This document shows positions 26,156 to 35,735 of a stretch of DNA of 55,754 nucleotides, one piece after another. The notes beneath the pieces were generated by a model. It was given only the letters and a program-made list of their open reading frames with translations. It did no database searches and was not told the DNA's origin. Within the stretch, counting starts at the first letter, position 1; every line of letters begins with the position of its first letter. The translations under genes and the position numbers were made by a program. The DNA lies in assembly GCA_945952445.1 (NCBI GenBank), contig CAMFIG010000011.1, positions 1 through 55,754 of the forward strand, read 5' to 3'. Source of the DNA: an uncultured Chlamydiae bacterium (GTDB taxonomy: Bacteria; Chlamydiota; Chlamydiia; Chlamydiales; Rhabdochlamydiaceae).

Positions 26156-26611
26156 GTGTCTAATAGCGAAGTGGTTCTATACACGTCTCATGATGGTCGT
26201 ATTTCTTTAAGATTAAAGATGTTAGAAAATACTGTTTGACTTACTCAATTAGAAATTGCAGAACTTTTTGGCAAAGGACGCTCCACAATTGCTGAGCATA
26301 TTAGTGCAATTTTTGAGGATGGAGAACTAGAGTCTAGTTCAGTTTGTCGGAAATTCCGACAAACTGCTGATGATGGAAAGCTCTATGACGTAATCCATTA
26401 TAACCTTGATCTCGTCCTTGCGGTAGGTTATAGAACCCGCGCTCCTCGTGGAGTCCAATTTCGTAAGTGGGCAACAACTATTCTTCGAGAGCACCTCGTT
26501 AAAGGTTTTGCGATGGATGACGAGCGACTCAAAAACTCATCGTCGACATGGGATTATAAAGAATTGCAAGCTATATCCCAATCAGCAGAGGCTCTGGCGA
26601 AAAATACATAA
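26156..26611 (+). pseudogene. RhuM-family gene inactivated by TGG-to-TGA and truncated
   Basis: A GTG with AAAGGAG upstream opens a frame that reads SNSEVVLYTSHDG, then stops at TGA 26237-26239 exactly where the family has Trp in TVWLTQ, and then continues LTQLEIAELFGKGRSTIAEH, DGELESSSVCRKFRQTADDG, YNLDLVLAVGYRTRAPRGVQ and REHLVKGFAMDDERLK to TAA 26609-26611. Everything after the stop matches RhuM closely, so one point mutation broke the gene. The C-terminal half (about 180 residues in full-length RhuM) is also missing. RhuM proteins are accessory genes first noted in a Salmonella pathogenicity island; the function is unclear. Confidence 0.8.
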
Positions 26612-26807
26612 TATTTTTTTAACAAGAAGCGCTTTTTTAATCTCCGGAATACCAGGCGCTCTTGTCAAACGCAGCCAATGCAAAAACCAAGAGAAGTAAA
26701 TGTTTTTTTTAATTCAAACCACAAAAGGAGCATATAACAAAAACAAGCCTTTGAGGTATGCTCTTAATTTCAGCAAACAATAACCTTATCACACCGATAG
26801 AAAAGCT

Positions 26808-29800
26808 ATGCTTACGTTCCAACAAATGATCCAAAACCTCACAGAATTCTGGGAAACCAAGGGATGCATCATCCACCAAGGCCATGACCTCGAAGTAGGC
26901 GCCGGGACTTTCAACCCCTCTACTTTTCTGCGATGCTTGGGACCGGAGCCTTACAATACAGCCTACGTAGAACCTTCCCGCCGTCCCTCTGACGGAAGAT
27001 ACGGAGAGAACCCGAACCGACTCCAACTTTTTCATCAATTCCAAGTGATTTTAAAACCCTCTCCTGCCGAAGTACAAACCTGGTATCTGGAATCGCTTTT
27101 AGCCCTTGGGTTAGACTTATCGAAACACGACATCCGATTTGTCCATGATGACTGGGAGTCCCCAACCCTCGGAGCATGGGGTCTTGGCTGGGAGGTGTGG
27201 TGCGATGGAATGGAAATCACCCAGTTTACCTATTTCCAAGCAGTCGGCAGCATCCCCTTGCATCCGATCAGCGTCGAGATCACCTATGGACTCGAACGCC
27301 TTGCGATGTTTCTGCAGAATGTAGAAAATGTCTTTGATGTGCGCTGGAATGAGAAGATGACCTTGCGCGATCTTTCTCACCAAAACGAAGTGGAATGGAG
27401 CGCTTATAATTTTGAAGAAGCCTCTTCCGATATGTGGTTCCGCCATTTTGCAGACTATGAAAAAGAAGCCAAGGACCTAATCGGAAAACACCTGCCGATC
27501 CCAGCGTATGATTTTGTATTAAAAGCCTCTCATGCTTTTAACATCCTCGACGCCCGCGGTGTCATCTCGGTGACGGAAAGAACAGGATATATCGGAAGAA
27601 TCCGCGATCTGGCACGCCTTGTCGCTACTGAATATCTAGCCTCGAGAGAACAGAAGGGATTTCCTCTTTTAAAACCGGAAAAGAAAAAAGCCTCTTCTTT
27701 GAAAAAAATCTCTTTTTCCACGAAGTTCGACTCTGCTAAGAAAAAAGACTTTTTACTAGAGATTGGCTCAGAACAACTGCCTGCGACTTTTGTCCCTATC
27801 GGAATGCGCCACTTAGAGATGGCAACCCGCAAACTTCTCGAAGAATCGGAGCTTGCATATGACTGTATAGAGGTCTTCGGCACGCCGCAGCGCCTTGCAG
27901 TCCTAGTCTATGGATTATCGGAAGGAAGCCGTGATAAGTCTGTTGAAAGAAAGGGGCCTCCTGTTGAATCTGCCTTTGATAAGACAGGACAGCCAACGCA
28001 ACAAGGGGCGGGTTTTTTAAGACAGCTGCAACGAGAAACCTCCACTCTAGATAAGATACGCAAAAAAGAAGTACCTGGATTGGAGATCCGCCTTATTAAG
28101 GATGTAGAATACCTATTTTCTATCTACACGCAGCAAGGCCGCTCTGCTATGGAGATCCTCTCCACCCACCTTCCTAAGCTGATCACAGACCTTGAATTCC
28201 CTAAAAAGATGCGATGGGCCGATCTGGAGATCTCCTACGCAAGGCCGATCCGCTGGATTGTAGCCCTCTATGGCAAACAAGTCATCCCTTTCCAAGTGGG
28301 CAACACCTCTTCCGGCTCATCTTCATGGGGCCATGCTCAGCTCTTGCCAGAGTCCATCAAAATCCAAGTTCCTAAAGAGTATCTCTCAACACTCAAGAAA
28401 GCCTTTGTGCTTGCCGATCCGGAAGAGAGAAAAACGAGCATCTTACGACAAATAGATACACTTTCTCGCAAGCTCCAAGGTTCTGCCGTTTCCATAGAAA
28501 AAGTGCTCCCTCAGGTGCTCTATTTAACAGAATGGCCGCAGCTCACCTACGGGCTTTTCGACGAGGGCTTTTTAAAGATCCCCAAAGAGGTTCTCATCTC
28601 CGAGATGGTCGAACACCAAAAATATTTCCCTCTGGTCGATACGAAAGGACAGCTTAAAAACATGTTCCTCATCACAGCAGACCAAAAGCCGAACGCTACC
28701 ATCCGTTCCGGCAACCAAAAAGTACTCTCCGCACGTCTTGCCGACGGCTCTTTTCTCTATGAACAAGACCGAAAAAACCCTCTTGGTTCTTTCAACGAAA
28801 AACTCAAGATGATGACATTCCAAAAAGAGTTAGGCTCGATGTTTGAAAAGGTTCTTAGAATCGAAAAGATCGCAAAAGTTCTCAACAAGCACTTATCTCT
28901 TGCAGATAGTTCCTATGTCACAAGAGCCGCTCTTCTTGTAAAAGCAGACCTTGCCTCTAACCTCGTATGTGAGTTCCCAGAGCTTCAAGGGACCATCGGC
29001 AAATACTATGCAAAAGAGCAAGGAGAGCCAGAAGAAGTAGCTGTAGCAATCGAAGAACATTGGATGCCAAGGTCCGAATCATCTCCCCTTCCCAAAACTC
29101 CGACCGGCATCATACTAAGCTTGGCAGATAAAATAGATAATCTCCTCGGGTATTTCCGCGTAGGCCTCAAACCCACCTCTTCAAGCGACCCTTATGCTTT
29201 ACGCAGACAGACCCTCGGCATGCTCAAAATCCTCATAGAAAATGGGAGAAGCGTTCACCTCCCCTCCCTTTTTAAAGAGTGCACAGAGTGCCATCCGGGG
29301 CTTTCCTCTCAGGGAATTGATGAGATCCTCGCTTTCATCACAAACCGAGCAAAGACCGTCTTTGAAGACTGCGGATTTAAAAAAGACACCATCGAAGCTG
29401 TCTTGCAGGGATCATGCATCAACCCGTACGACCAGTTTTGCAAGACCCAAGCCTTATCTACTTTCCGGACATTTTCAGAGTTCACCCTATTTTTCGAAGT
29501 CTATAAACGGGTCAAGGGGTTTTTAGAGTCAGGCTCTATTACAACCTTCCACCCGGAGCTTGCCGAGCATCCGGCAGAAAAAAGGATCGCCGCCGCAATA
29601 GACAAGATAGAACCTCAAGTCAATGCCTTTATCCATTCATTCCAATACCTGGAGGCCTTCCAGCTGATTGCCACATTGCAAGACCCGCTCTCAGCCTTCC
29701 TAGACCAAGTCAAAATCCTTGTCGAGGATCCCAAAACCAAAGACAATCGGATTGCGTTGCTCCAAAAGGTCTTTGCTCTCTTTACAGGTCTTATGGACTT

Positions 29801-29825
29801 GCGTAAGCTCCAAGAAGGGGTCTAA
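26808..29825 (+). CDS. glyQS: Glycyl-tRNA synthetase, fused alpha and beta chains
   Basis: 1005 residues. About residues 1-295 are the catalytic alpha chain ([20 protein letters not shown], split in family as FWexxGCxxxQpyD; then [20 protein letters not shown] and [10 protein letters not shown]). About 310-1005 are the beta chain ([26 protein letters not shown], the HD-like [15 protein letters not shown] and a C-terminal anticodon-binding DALR-like region). In most bacteria these are separate glyQ and glyS genes; the fusion is a hallmark of Chlamydiota. It charges tRNA-Gly. Confidence 0.96.
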   Translation: MLTFQQMIQNLTEFWETKGCIIHQGHDLEVGAGTFNPSTFLRCLGPEPYNTAYVEPSRRPSDGRYGENPNRLQLFHQFQVILKPSPAEVQTWYLESLLALGLDLSKHDIRFVHDDWESPTLGAWGLGWEVWCDGMEITQFTYFQAVGSIPLHPISVEITYGLERLAMFLQNVENVFDVRWNEKMTLRDLSHQNEVEWSAYNFEEASSDMWFRHFADYEKEAKDLIGKHLPIPAYDFVLKASHAFNILDARGVISVTERTGYIGRIRDLARLVATEYLASREQKGFPLLKPEKKKASSLKKISFSTKFDSAKKKDFLLEIGSEQLPATFVPIGMRHLEMATRKLLEESELAYDCIEVFGTPQRLAVLVYGLSEGSRDKSVERKGPPVESAFDKTGQPTQQGAGFLRQLQRETSTLDKIRKKEVPGLEIRLIKDVEYLFSIYTQQGRSAMEILSTHLPKLITDLEFPKKMRWADLEISYARPIRWIVALYGKQVIPFQVGNTSSGSSSWGHAQLLPESIKIQVPKEYLSTLKKAFVLADPEERKTSILRQIDTLSRKLQGSAVSIEKVLPQVLYLTEWPQLTYGLFDEGFLKIPKEVLISEMVEHQKYFPLVDTKGQLKNMFLITADQKPNATIRSGNQKVLSARLADGSFLYEQDRKNPLGSFNEKLKMMTFQKELGSMFEKVLRIEKIAKVLNKHLSLADSSYVTRAALLVKADLASNLVCEFPELQGTIGKYYAKEQGEPEEVAVAIEEHWMPRSESSPLPKTPTGIILSLADKIDNLLGYFRVGLKPTSSSDPYALRRQTLGMLKILIENGRSVHLPSLFKECTECHPGLSSQGIDEILAFITNRAKTVFEDCGFKKDTIEAVLQGSCINPYDQFCKTQALSTFRTFSEFTLFFEVYKRVKGFLESGSITTFHPELAEHPAEKRIAAAIDKIEPQVNAFIHSFQYLEAFQLIATLQDPLSAFLDQVKILVEDPKTKDNRIALLQKVFALFTGLMDLRKLQEGV

Positions 29826-29829
29826 CAAC

Positions 29830-30813
29830 ATGTATCCCATTGTCGACATCCATTGCGACCTTCTTAGCTATCTTCAAGAAAGCCCGGAAAGAACCCCTTT
29901 CGATCCTCTTTCGAAAACATCCTATGCCCAGATGCAAGAAGGCAGGGTTGCTCTGCAAACCCTCGCCATCTTCTGCACAAGCAAACCCGATACAGGCAAG
30001 ATAGGGAGAGCCCAGATAGAGCTCTTCTCCAGGCTTTTAGAACAGTATTCTTCCTACTATGAGCTCTTTGACGGATCTTTGCATCCTTCCGACAAAATAC
30101 GCCTTCTTCCTGCTTTTGAAAATGCCTATACTCTCTGCGACGAGTCAGAACCTCTTGAAAAAGGCTTTGATTTTTTAGAAGAATGCCTGTCACGCTTTGG
30201 ACGTGTCCTCTACGTCAGCCTTACCTGGGATGGAGAAAACCGCTTTGGAGGCGGCGTAGGTTCTTCTACCGGCCTCAAAGAAGATGGCAAACGGCTTGTC
30301 GAGTTTCTCGATAAAAAACAGATTGCCATCGACCTCAGCCACGCATCCGATCCTCTTGCAGAAGATCTTTTATGTTATATCGACAAAAAGTCGCTAAAAG
30401 TTCCGGTGATCGCAAGCCATTCTAACTTCCGCAAGATAACAGACCGCCCTCGCAACCTTCCCGACGAGATCGCGCAAGAGGTGATCCGAAGAAAAGGACT
30501 CATCGGCCTGAATTTTTTCGCCCCCTTCATCGGAGAACATCCAGAAACCATCTTGGATCATATAACCCATGCTCTTTCCCTTGGAGGAGAAGAGAGTCTT
30601 TGCTTCGGCGCTGACTTTTTTTCTGAATTAGACTTCTCTTATATCCGGAAAAAATACGGGATAGAATCGGGCTTTTTTGCAGAAATCGACAATGCTTCTA
30701 AATACCCTTGCGTGCTTGCCTGGATGGAACAACGGGTGGGACTTCCCCCCTCTACCCTCGCGAAGATTAGCCATGAAAATTTTTTAAATTTTCTAGAGCT
30801 TTTTACCGTCTAA
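29830..30813 (+). CDS. M19-family (renal-type) dipeptidase
   Basis: 327 residues. Zinc ligands of the M19 fold are visible: VDIHCDLL (HxD) at the start, DLSHASD and SHSNFRKITDRPRNL in the middle, and GADFFSELDF toward the end. Members hydrolyse dipeptides, including D-amino-acid forms. There is no signal sequence, unlike the animal membrane dipeptidase, so it is probably cytosolic. ATG 29830 lies 4 bases after the glyQS stop; a longer frame from 29719 is the glyQS antiphase. Its 3' end overlaps the convergent ATPase gene by 21 bases. Confidence 0.85.
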   Translation: MYPIVDIHCDLLSYLQESPERTPFDPLSKTSYAQMQEGRVALQTLAIFCTSKPDTGKIGRAQIELFSRLLEQYSSYYELFDGSLHPSDKIRLLPAFENAYTLCDESEPLEKGFDFLEECLSRFGRVLYVSLTWDGENRFGGGVGSSTGLKEDGKRLVEFLDKKQIAIDLSHASDPLAEDLLCYIDKKSLKVPVIASHSNFRKITDRPRNLPDEIAQEVIRRKGLIGLNFFAPFIGEHPETILDHITHALSLGGEESLCFGADFFSELDFSYIRKKYGIESGFFAEIDNASKYPCVLAWMEQRVGLPPSTLAKISHENFLNFLELFTV

Positions 30814-32235
30814 GAGCTCTCCAAAATCAACTATCTTATCGAAATATCTTTCATCAATTACACGCTCTTTTACTCCATTCACATGAATAAGCACAGGGCG
30901 AATAGAAAAGTTTCTAGGCACTTTCAAACGTTTCCTTTTTTTCTCCATCTCCTCTATGATTTCCTTGCCAACCGCATCCTTAAAAAATTTGATTTCGCAT
31001 AAATACAGCGTGTGAAAGCGAGTCTGAATCATATAATCAATCTGACATCCAGGTTGTTTCATAGTAGAACTTTGAAAAAATGGACCTTCCATCACTATCT
31101 CTTCTAGGGAAATCCCCAATATCCTCCAAAGAGTTTTTCGATTATGAATAACAAGATTTTCAAATTGTAATCCCATAATCCCTTCCCATCCAGGAAGCTG
31201 AGTGATTAAAGTAGAAAAGCTCTCTTTTTCTATGGTAGAACGATGTGGAGCTATATACTTTAAATAAAAGCGCAGATAATTATCACTTAGGCGGTAACGA
31301 CTCAATTTCTGTTCTTTTCCACTTTTTAGATTCCAAGTAAAATCTCTTTTAACAAAGCCTGCTTTGACCAATTCATCCAAATGCTTGCTAAATATTCCCC
31401 CCATATTTTTTCCCAATTCCTTACAAATCTCACTGAGTTCTTTCGGCCCATTGGCAAGAGAGAGAACAATTTCTTTATGTCTGGCTTTAGTGCGAGAAAA
31501 AAGGTCAGAAAATATCTCATCAAATTCCCTCACCAGCAGTCCCCCTTTAGTAAAACAGAGGTCTTGGATATTTCTCTCAGCAGAAAGACTGGGTTTAATT
31601 TGTTCTAGATAGAGAGGAATGCCTCCCGTCACAGATAGGAGTTTGAACTTTTCATAAGAAGTGATGCGTTTTTCCTTTGGATGCCAAAAAGCATTACAGA
31701 CTTCTAATGGAAGCTCATCTAAAACAAGATCTAAAGTAATTCTCCCTAGGAATCCCGTGCTGCTTAGAATGTTTTTTTCAATCCACGAAGAAACAGAACC
31801 GCAAAGAGCAATAATCAGATGAGGATTTTTACTAAAATACATATCCCAAGCGGTTTTCAAATGGCCTAAAAATTGCGGATCTTTTCCTCCCATCCAGGAA
31901 ATTTCGTCGAAAACAATAAGAACTCGGCCTCTTTTAGTTTTTTCAGAAAGACGCCAAAAAAGATTACTCCAATCATCCGGTTTGACACCACGAATACCAG
32001 ATCTTTCCAACTGGAATGCAAAAGTGTCACGTTGAGTTTGGGCTGTTGTTTGGCGAACAGGTGGATTACCGGAAAAGAAAAAACTCTTCATTTCTTTTCC
32101 AAACTCCGCAAGAAGTCTACTCTTCCCAATGCGTCTTCTTCCTCTTACAACAATCAGACTTGCACTTCTCTTCTCCACAAGTCCTTTCAGTCTACTCATT
32201 TCGACTTCGCGTCCTATAAACTGAGCCGGCTTCAT
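30793..32235 (-). CDS. AAA ATPase with C-terminal PD-(D/E)xK-like DUF234 domain (copy 1)
   Basis: 480 residues. FIGREVEMSRLK and Walker A VVRGRRRIGKSRLL (about 29-43), Walker B VLIVFDEISWMGG, and the GSVSSWIEKNIL sensor segment define the COG1672 / DUF234 ATPase family. A winged helix follows (ELSEICKELGKNMGG), then a C-terminal nuclease-like core with CQIDYMIQ and LYLCEIKFF (D...ExK). These proteins are accessory, often multicopy, and of unknown function. AAGGAG precedes the ATG. Two palindromic repeats lie 56-140 bases upstream. A homologue lies at 44428-45888 on the other side of the glycan island. Confidence 0.85.
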   Translation of the reverse strand: MKPAQFIGREVEMSRLKGLVEKRSASLIVVRGRRRIGKSRLLAEFGKEMKSFFFSGNPPVRQTTAQTQRDTFAFQLERSGIRGVKPDDWSNLFWRLSEKTKRGRVLIVFDEISWMGGKDPQFLGHLKTAWDMYFSKNPHLIIALCGSVSSWIEKNILSSTGFLGRITLDLVLDELPLEVCNAFWHPKEKRITSYEKFKLLSVTGGIPLYLEQIKPSLSAERNIQDLCFTKGGLLVREFDEIFSDLFSRTKARHKEIVLSLANGPKELSEICKELGKNMGGIFSKHLDELVKAGFVKRDFTWNLKSGKEQKLSRYRLSDNYLRFYLKYIAPHRSTIEKESFSTLITQLPGWEGIMGLQFENLVIHNRKTLWRILGISLEEIVMEGPFFQSSTMKQPGCQIDYMIQTRFHTLYLCEIKFFKDAVGKEIIEEMEKKRKRLKVPRNFSIRPVLIHVNGVKERVIDERYFDKIVDFGELLDGKKL

Positions 32236-32290
32236 TCTATCTCCTTATATTTATTAAGAGGAGCATAACTTGTGACAGGATGCGAAATCA

Positions 32291-32322
32291 AGCAGTAAAA
32301 AGCATTTTGGCGATTTGCTGCT
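32291..32322. repeat. 32-bp palindromic repeat, copy A
   Basis: Identical to copy B at 32344-32375. It begins AGCAGTAAA and ends TTTGCTGCT, which pair as a stem with one G-T wobble. Flanking AAATC and GATTT extend the stem beyond one mismatch. It lies upstream of ATPase copy 1. Confidence 0.85.
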
Positions 32323-32343
32323 CGATTTTCAAACCGAAAAATT

Positions 32344-32375
32344 AGCAGTAAAAAGCATTTTGGCGATTTGCTGCT
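32344..32375. repeat. 32-bp palindromic repeat, copy B, at the dnaG stop
   Basis: Second exact copy, 53 bases from the first. Flanking AAATT and AATTT extend the stem to about 14 base pairs. It overlaps the dnaG stop codon (32374-32376), and on the minus strand the hairpin is followed by AATTTTTC, so it could serve as the dnaG intrinsic terminator while also standing upstream of ATPase copy 1. Confidence 0.8.
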
Positions 32376-34155
32376 AATTTGAGCCGCTTTTTTCGATACA
32401 GGCAGGAAGCTTTACTTGAGGCTTTTGTAATGCTCCGAACTCTTTTGTCAAGATAAGAACCTCTTCGTCAGAAATCCCCGGAGCTTGGATCTGTTGCTGG
32501 ATCTTCTCTCTTGCATCCATCCAGTTTCTTTCTAAGAGCTTCCGGACAGTCTCTATAGCACCTTCTTCTGCTTTTTGAAGGTTTACCTTCTTCTGCATCA
32601 TTTGAGAGAGCAGAGTATTGACATCTTCCCCTTCTAGATAGCCTGCAATGCTCAGCCAGTCGCGCTGTTTTCCCTCTTCAAGGGCTTGCATATAGGCTTG
32701 AAAAAGTTGTTTACAGCCAGGAGTTTTTAGAACAGCACTTGAGATATTTTCTCTGATGATCTCTATCACCTTAGATTCTGCTTCTCCTGAGAGGAATAAC
32801 CACCTCAGCAGATCTAGTTCCAAGATAAGATCCGAGTTGAGATTTGTTTTAGAGATAGCCGCTCTTTGCGGTATTACAGAGGGCAAAGAGCCAAGTTGGA
32901 TCACTTCCGGCGGAATCTGCGCTAGTTCACTGAGTTTTTTAAGACTTTCATGAACAAGAACCGGCATTTCCCAAGCGCGGATTCTTCCAATCATCTCTTC
33001 TACAATCTCATTTTTTTTGGAAGGAGAAAGGATGGTTTCTTTGCCTATAAGATGCCGATACAAAAAGGGGAGATAGTCAACCCCCGACTCCAGAAGAGAC
33101 CCAAAAGCTTCGGGCCCTTTTTGGCAAAGAAAAGAATCGGGATCGCTTTTTTCCGGTAAAGAGACCACTGTGACTTCGACCCCTTTTTTCTGGAATAAAT
33201 CCCCCACTTTAACAGCCGCTTCAATACCTGCTACATCTCCATCAAAAGCCAGAAACACGTGGTTAACTCCCAGATGGATCAGCTCTTTGGCATGCCCTTC
33301 TCCAAAAGCAGTCCCTTGCGATGCCACCGTATAATCAAAACCTTTATGGATAAGCCGCAAAGCGTCGATCTGTCCCTCTACAATCAGCGCTTTTCTCTCC
33401 TTTGCCATCTTAGATCGACTATAACAAAGGCCAAAAAGCACCTGTGACTTTTTAAAGAGGGGAGTCTCCGGAGTATTGATATATTTCCCTCCAAAAGTCT
33501 CTTCGCAAAATTTGCGCGCAGAAAATCCAATGACAGCGCCTACCTTATCGCGGATAGGAAACGTGATCCTCTCTGAAAAAAAATCTTTTTTCTTTGCATG
33601 GATTAAGCCTGCTTGCAACAGCTCTTCTTCAGAAAACCCTTCCTTATCTAAAACCTTAAGGAGCATATTCCCTTGTTTGGGAGCATATCCAATTTCAAAT
33701 TGGCGAATAAAAGAAAGGGAGATCGCTCTTTGGTAAAGATATTCCAAAGCCCTTCTTCCCTCTTCAGAATGGAGCAGAAAAAAATGGTAAAGCCAAGAAG
33801 CTTTTTCTAAGGCTTGTTTTAGGCGAGCTTTACTAGGCCCCGATTCTTTTTCCGCTTCAATTTTTTCTAAAGGAACCTGGAACCGTTCTGCTAGAGATTC
33901 AATTGCATCGAGAAACGTCATCTGCAAATGACCCATCAAGAATGCGATAGCATCGCCATGGGCTCCGCATCCGAAGCAGTGATAATGAGAATCTCCTTTC
34001 TGTACAATAAATGAAGGCGTTTTTTCAGCGTGGAAAGGGCAAAGTGCCTTATAGGAAGCTCCACTTCTCTGCATCGGTAAATACGAAGCAATCACTTCTG
34101 CAAGATCGATTCTTCGGCGTAAGTCTTCAAGACTTTCTTTGGAGTAAAGGGCCAT
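32374..34155 (-). CDS. dnaG: DNA primase
   Basis: Makes RNA primers at the replication fork. The zinc ribbon (LCPFHAEKTPSF then YHCFGCGAHGDAIAFLM; Cys-His-Cys-Cys) is at residues about 38-66. The Toprim core carries ALIVEGQIDALRL (Glu) and FLAFDGDVAGIEA (DxD). The C-terminal helicase-binding region is weakly conserved as usual. 593 residues. dnaG near glyQS is also seen in Chlamydia (CT794-CT796). Confidence 0.95.
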   Translation of the reverse strand: MALYSKESLEDLRRRIDLAEVIASYLPMQRSGASYKALCPFHAEKTPSFIVQKGDSHYHCFGCGAHGDAIAFLMGHLQMTFLDAIESLAERFQVPLEKIEAEKESGPSKARLKQALEKASWLYHFFLLHSEEGRRALEYLYQRAISLSFIRQFEIGYAPKQGNMLLKVLDKEGFSEEELLQAGLIHAKKKDFFSERITFPIRDKVGAVIGFSARKFCEETFGGKYINTPETPLFKKSQVLFGLCYSRSKMAKERKALIVEGQIDALRLIHKGFDYTVASQGTAFGEGHAKELIHLGVNHVFLAFDGDVAGIEAAVKVGDLFQKKGVEVTVVSLPEKSDPDSFLCQKGPEAFGSLLESGVDYLPFLYRHLIGKETILSPSKKNEIVEEMIGRIRAWEMPVLVHESLKKLSELAQIPPEVIQLGSLPSVIPQRAAISKTNLNSDLILELDLLRWLFLSGEAESKVIEIIRENISSAVLKTPGCKQLFQAYMQALEEGKQRDWLSIAGYLEGEDVNTLLSQMMQKKVNLQKAEEGAIETVRKLLERNWMDAREKIQQQIQAPGISDEEVLILTKEFGALQKPQVKLPACIEKSGSN

Positions 34156-34227
34156 AGACCATGTTGTTTTTCTCTACAATGTACATGGAGACGCAGCTTA
34201 AGGTCAACTCCAGAGAACATTTGTTAG

Positions 34228-34257
34228 TTGACTCTTTCAACGTCTGAATGTTATACA
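34228..34257 (+). promoter_or_regulatory. Candidate promoter of gene 34367
   Basis: TTGACT (34228-34233) and TATACA (34252-34257) are 18 bases apart, in the divergent spacer between dnaG and the rightward gene at 34367, about 110 bases before its start. Confidence 0.45.
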
Positions 34258-34366
34258 AATCCTTTTTTAGGAAGACTATGGTTGTGAAAGCTTATCGATC
34301 GCGCCTTTTAAATCCCATACGGTAGAAGTTTTGTCTGAATTAAACGAAAGATATAGCGAGGAAATC

Positions 34367-34921
34367 ATGCCAACCTTTGATAAAGAAACGGCCCCATCGG
34401 AAGAAAATACTGATAAAAGCAGTAGCATCACTTCTTCCGGTACTATCTTGGATCCGAGTTTATCTCAGCTTCGAGAGCAAATCAAAAATGCGATGATCCC
34501 TCTGCTAATCCGTGTGTTTCATTTACGTCTTGAAGTGCAACAAGCATCAAGCCCTCCTTCTAGACTCAGCAAATCTTCGAAAACTCCCCTAGATGAATTG
34601 GTCGCCCAGCTACAAAAGCTCGATGAAGATTTAAAACTCTTGCAAATATGGAGCCAAAGCTGCCGAAATCAGATTCTCAAAGTGCTCCAAGAAGCAGAAG
34701 AAGAGCTCTCCCCTTCCCTGCCAAACCAATTTCATGCCAAAACAGAAAGCCACCCCGGCGTCCAACGATCATTTCACGATGCAATCATATCTCAACAGGA
34801 AAAAAGCAAAGAGATAAAACCTCTGCAAAATCAAGTCCCCTTAACAGACCTTCCCAAAGAAGAGATCACAGAGGCCGCATTAAACTCCTGGTGGCAAAAG
34901 ATCCGAAGTAAGCTCTTTTGA
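34367..34921 (+). CDS. Hypothetical protein with central helical region
   Basis: 184 residues, not recognised. The first 35 residues are polar and Ser/Thr/Glu-rich, a composition seen in type III secreted chlamydial proteins. A helical region follows (SLSQLREQIKNAMIPLLIRV, then TPLDELVAQLQKLDEDLKLL) with coiled-coil character; the C-terminus is amphipathic (ALNSWWQKIRSKLF). ATG 34367 has GAGGAAATC directly upstream; an in-frame TTG at 34331 is less likely. In Chlamydia an uncharacterised gene (CT795) occupies a similar place between dnaG and glyQS, but I cannot verify homology. Confidence 0.7.
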   Translation: MPTFDKETAPSEENTDKSSSITSSGTILDPSLSQLREQIKNAMIPLLIRVFHLRLEVQQASSPPSRLSKSSKTPLDELVAQLQKLDEDLKLLQIWSQSCRNQILKVLQEAEEELSPSLPNQFHAKTESHPGVQRSFHDAIISQQEKSKEIKPLQNQVPLTDLPKEEITEAALNSWWQKIRSKLF

Positions 34922-34925
34922 TCTT

Positions 34926-35735
34926 TTACTCCAGAAGGTCGTAGGGAGGCATAGAGCGGATGTATGCTTCTAGGTCATTTTGCAACTTCGGATCCACTTT
35001 GTTGTCGTTAATGGGATTTGCCATGTTGTAAACATAGGTAATCTCCGAAATAAAAGCGTGTCGCTTCCCAGACATCTCAATCATCGGAAACATCATGGCT
35101 TGATCCCACGTCATTTGAAAGAAATCTCCCTTGTATTGGAGATCTTCAAGTCTGATTTTTTTAAAGAGCCAAGCGTAAAAAGTTCTTAAATGAGAAACGC
35201 ATCGATATGTGCGAAAAGCATGATTGGCTACGATCTCTTCAGGAATGGGAATGCTCCAGCCCAGCTGATTCTGGGGATACTCTAACATTGTGCCATGGGA
35301 TAACCAAACCTCTTGCGTAGAATAGAGTGCATCTATTTTTTTTAACACCTGACTGTCATAAAACCAATCATCGCCATCTAAACTCACAATAATTTCTTCA
35401 TCTTTGCAATGTTGATGTATAGCATTGTAGATATTCGCAAGAGCTCCGACTCTCTTTGGATTGCAAATCAACAAAAAATCAGAACTTTTAGGATGGTTTT
35501 GCATGAGACCTCTCACAATGTCTGCCGTCCCGTCTGATGAAGCATCATCGATATAGACAACTCGATAGTTCGAATAGTCTTGCTGTAAAATAGATTCAAT
35601 GTTTTTTTGCACCCACTTCTGATTATTATATGAAGTAGTCAATACAACAATCGGTTTTTCAGAAAAAACGAATGAAATAGGCAATAAAATGAGAATAAGG
35701 AGCTTGCCAAGGGATCTATTGGCGCATGCCAGCAT
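34926..35735 (-). CDS. GT2-family glycosyltransferase with signal peptide
   Basis: 269 residues. Residues 1-25 form a Sec-type leader (Arg/Lys region, core KLLILILLPISFVF, cleavage after FVFS). The mature part starts like a GT2 catalytic domain: VVLTTSYNNQKWVQKNIESI, VVYIDDASSDGTADIV (63-70 DDASSDGT) and IIVSLDGDDWF (DGDD 120-123, metal and nucleotide-sugar binding). The export signal is unexpected because UDP-sugars are cytosolic. It is the last gene of the leftward three-gene unit; its start overlaps the end of the GT6 gene by 20 bases, so translation may be coupled. Sugar and acceptor are unknown. Confidence 0.85.
   Translation of the reverse strand: MLACANRSLGKLLILILLPISFVFSEKPIVVLTTSYNNQKWVQKNIESILQQDYSNYRVVYIDDASSDGTADIVRGLMQNHPKSSDFLLICNPKRVGALANIYNAIHQHCKDEEIIVSLDGDDWFYDSQVLKKIDALYSTQEVWLSHGTMLEYPQNQLGWSIPIPEEIVANHAFRTYRCVSHLRTFYAWLFKKIRLEDLQYKGDFFQMTWDQAMMFPMIEMSGKRHAFISEITYVYNMANPINDNKVDPKLQNDLEAYIRSMPPYDLLE

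Noticed and set aside
32291-32375. Repeat pair as a minimal CRISPR array
   Set aside because: Only two repeats with a 21-base spacer, strong internal palindrome extending into the flanks, no cas genes nearby, and one copy overlaps the dnaG stop.
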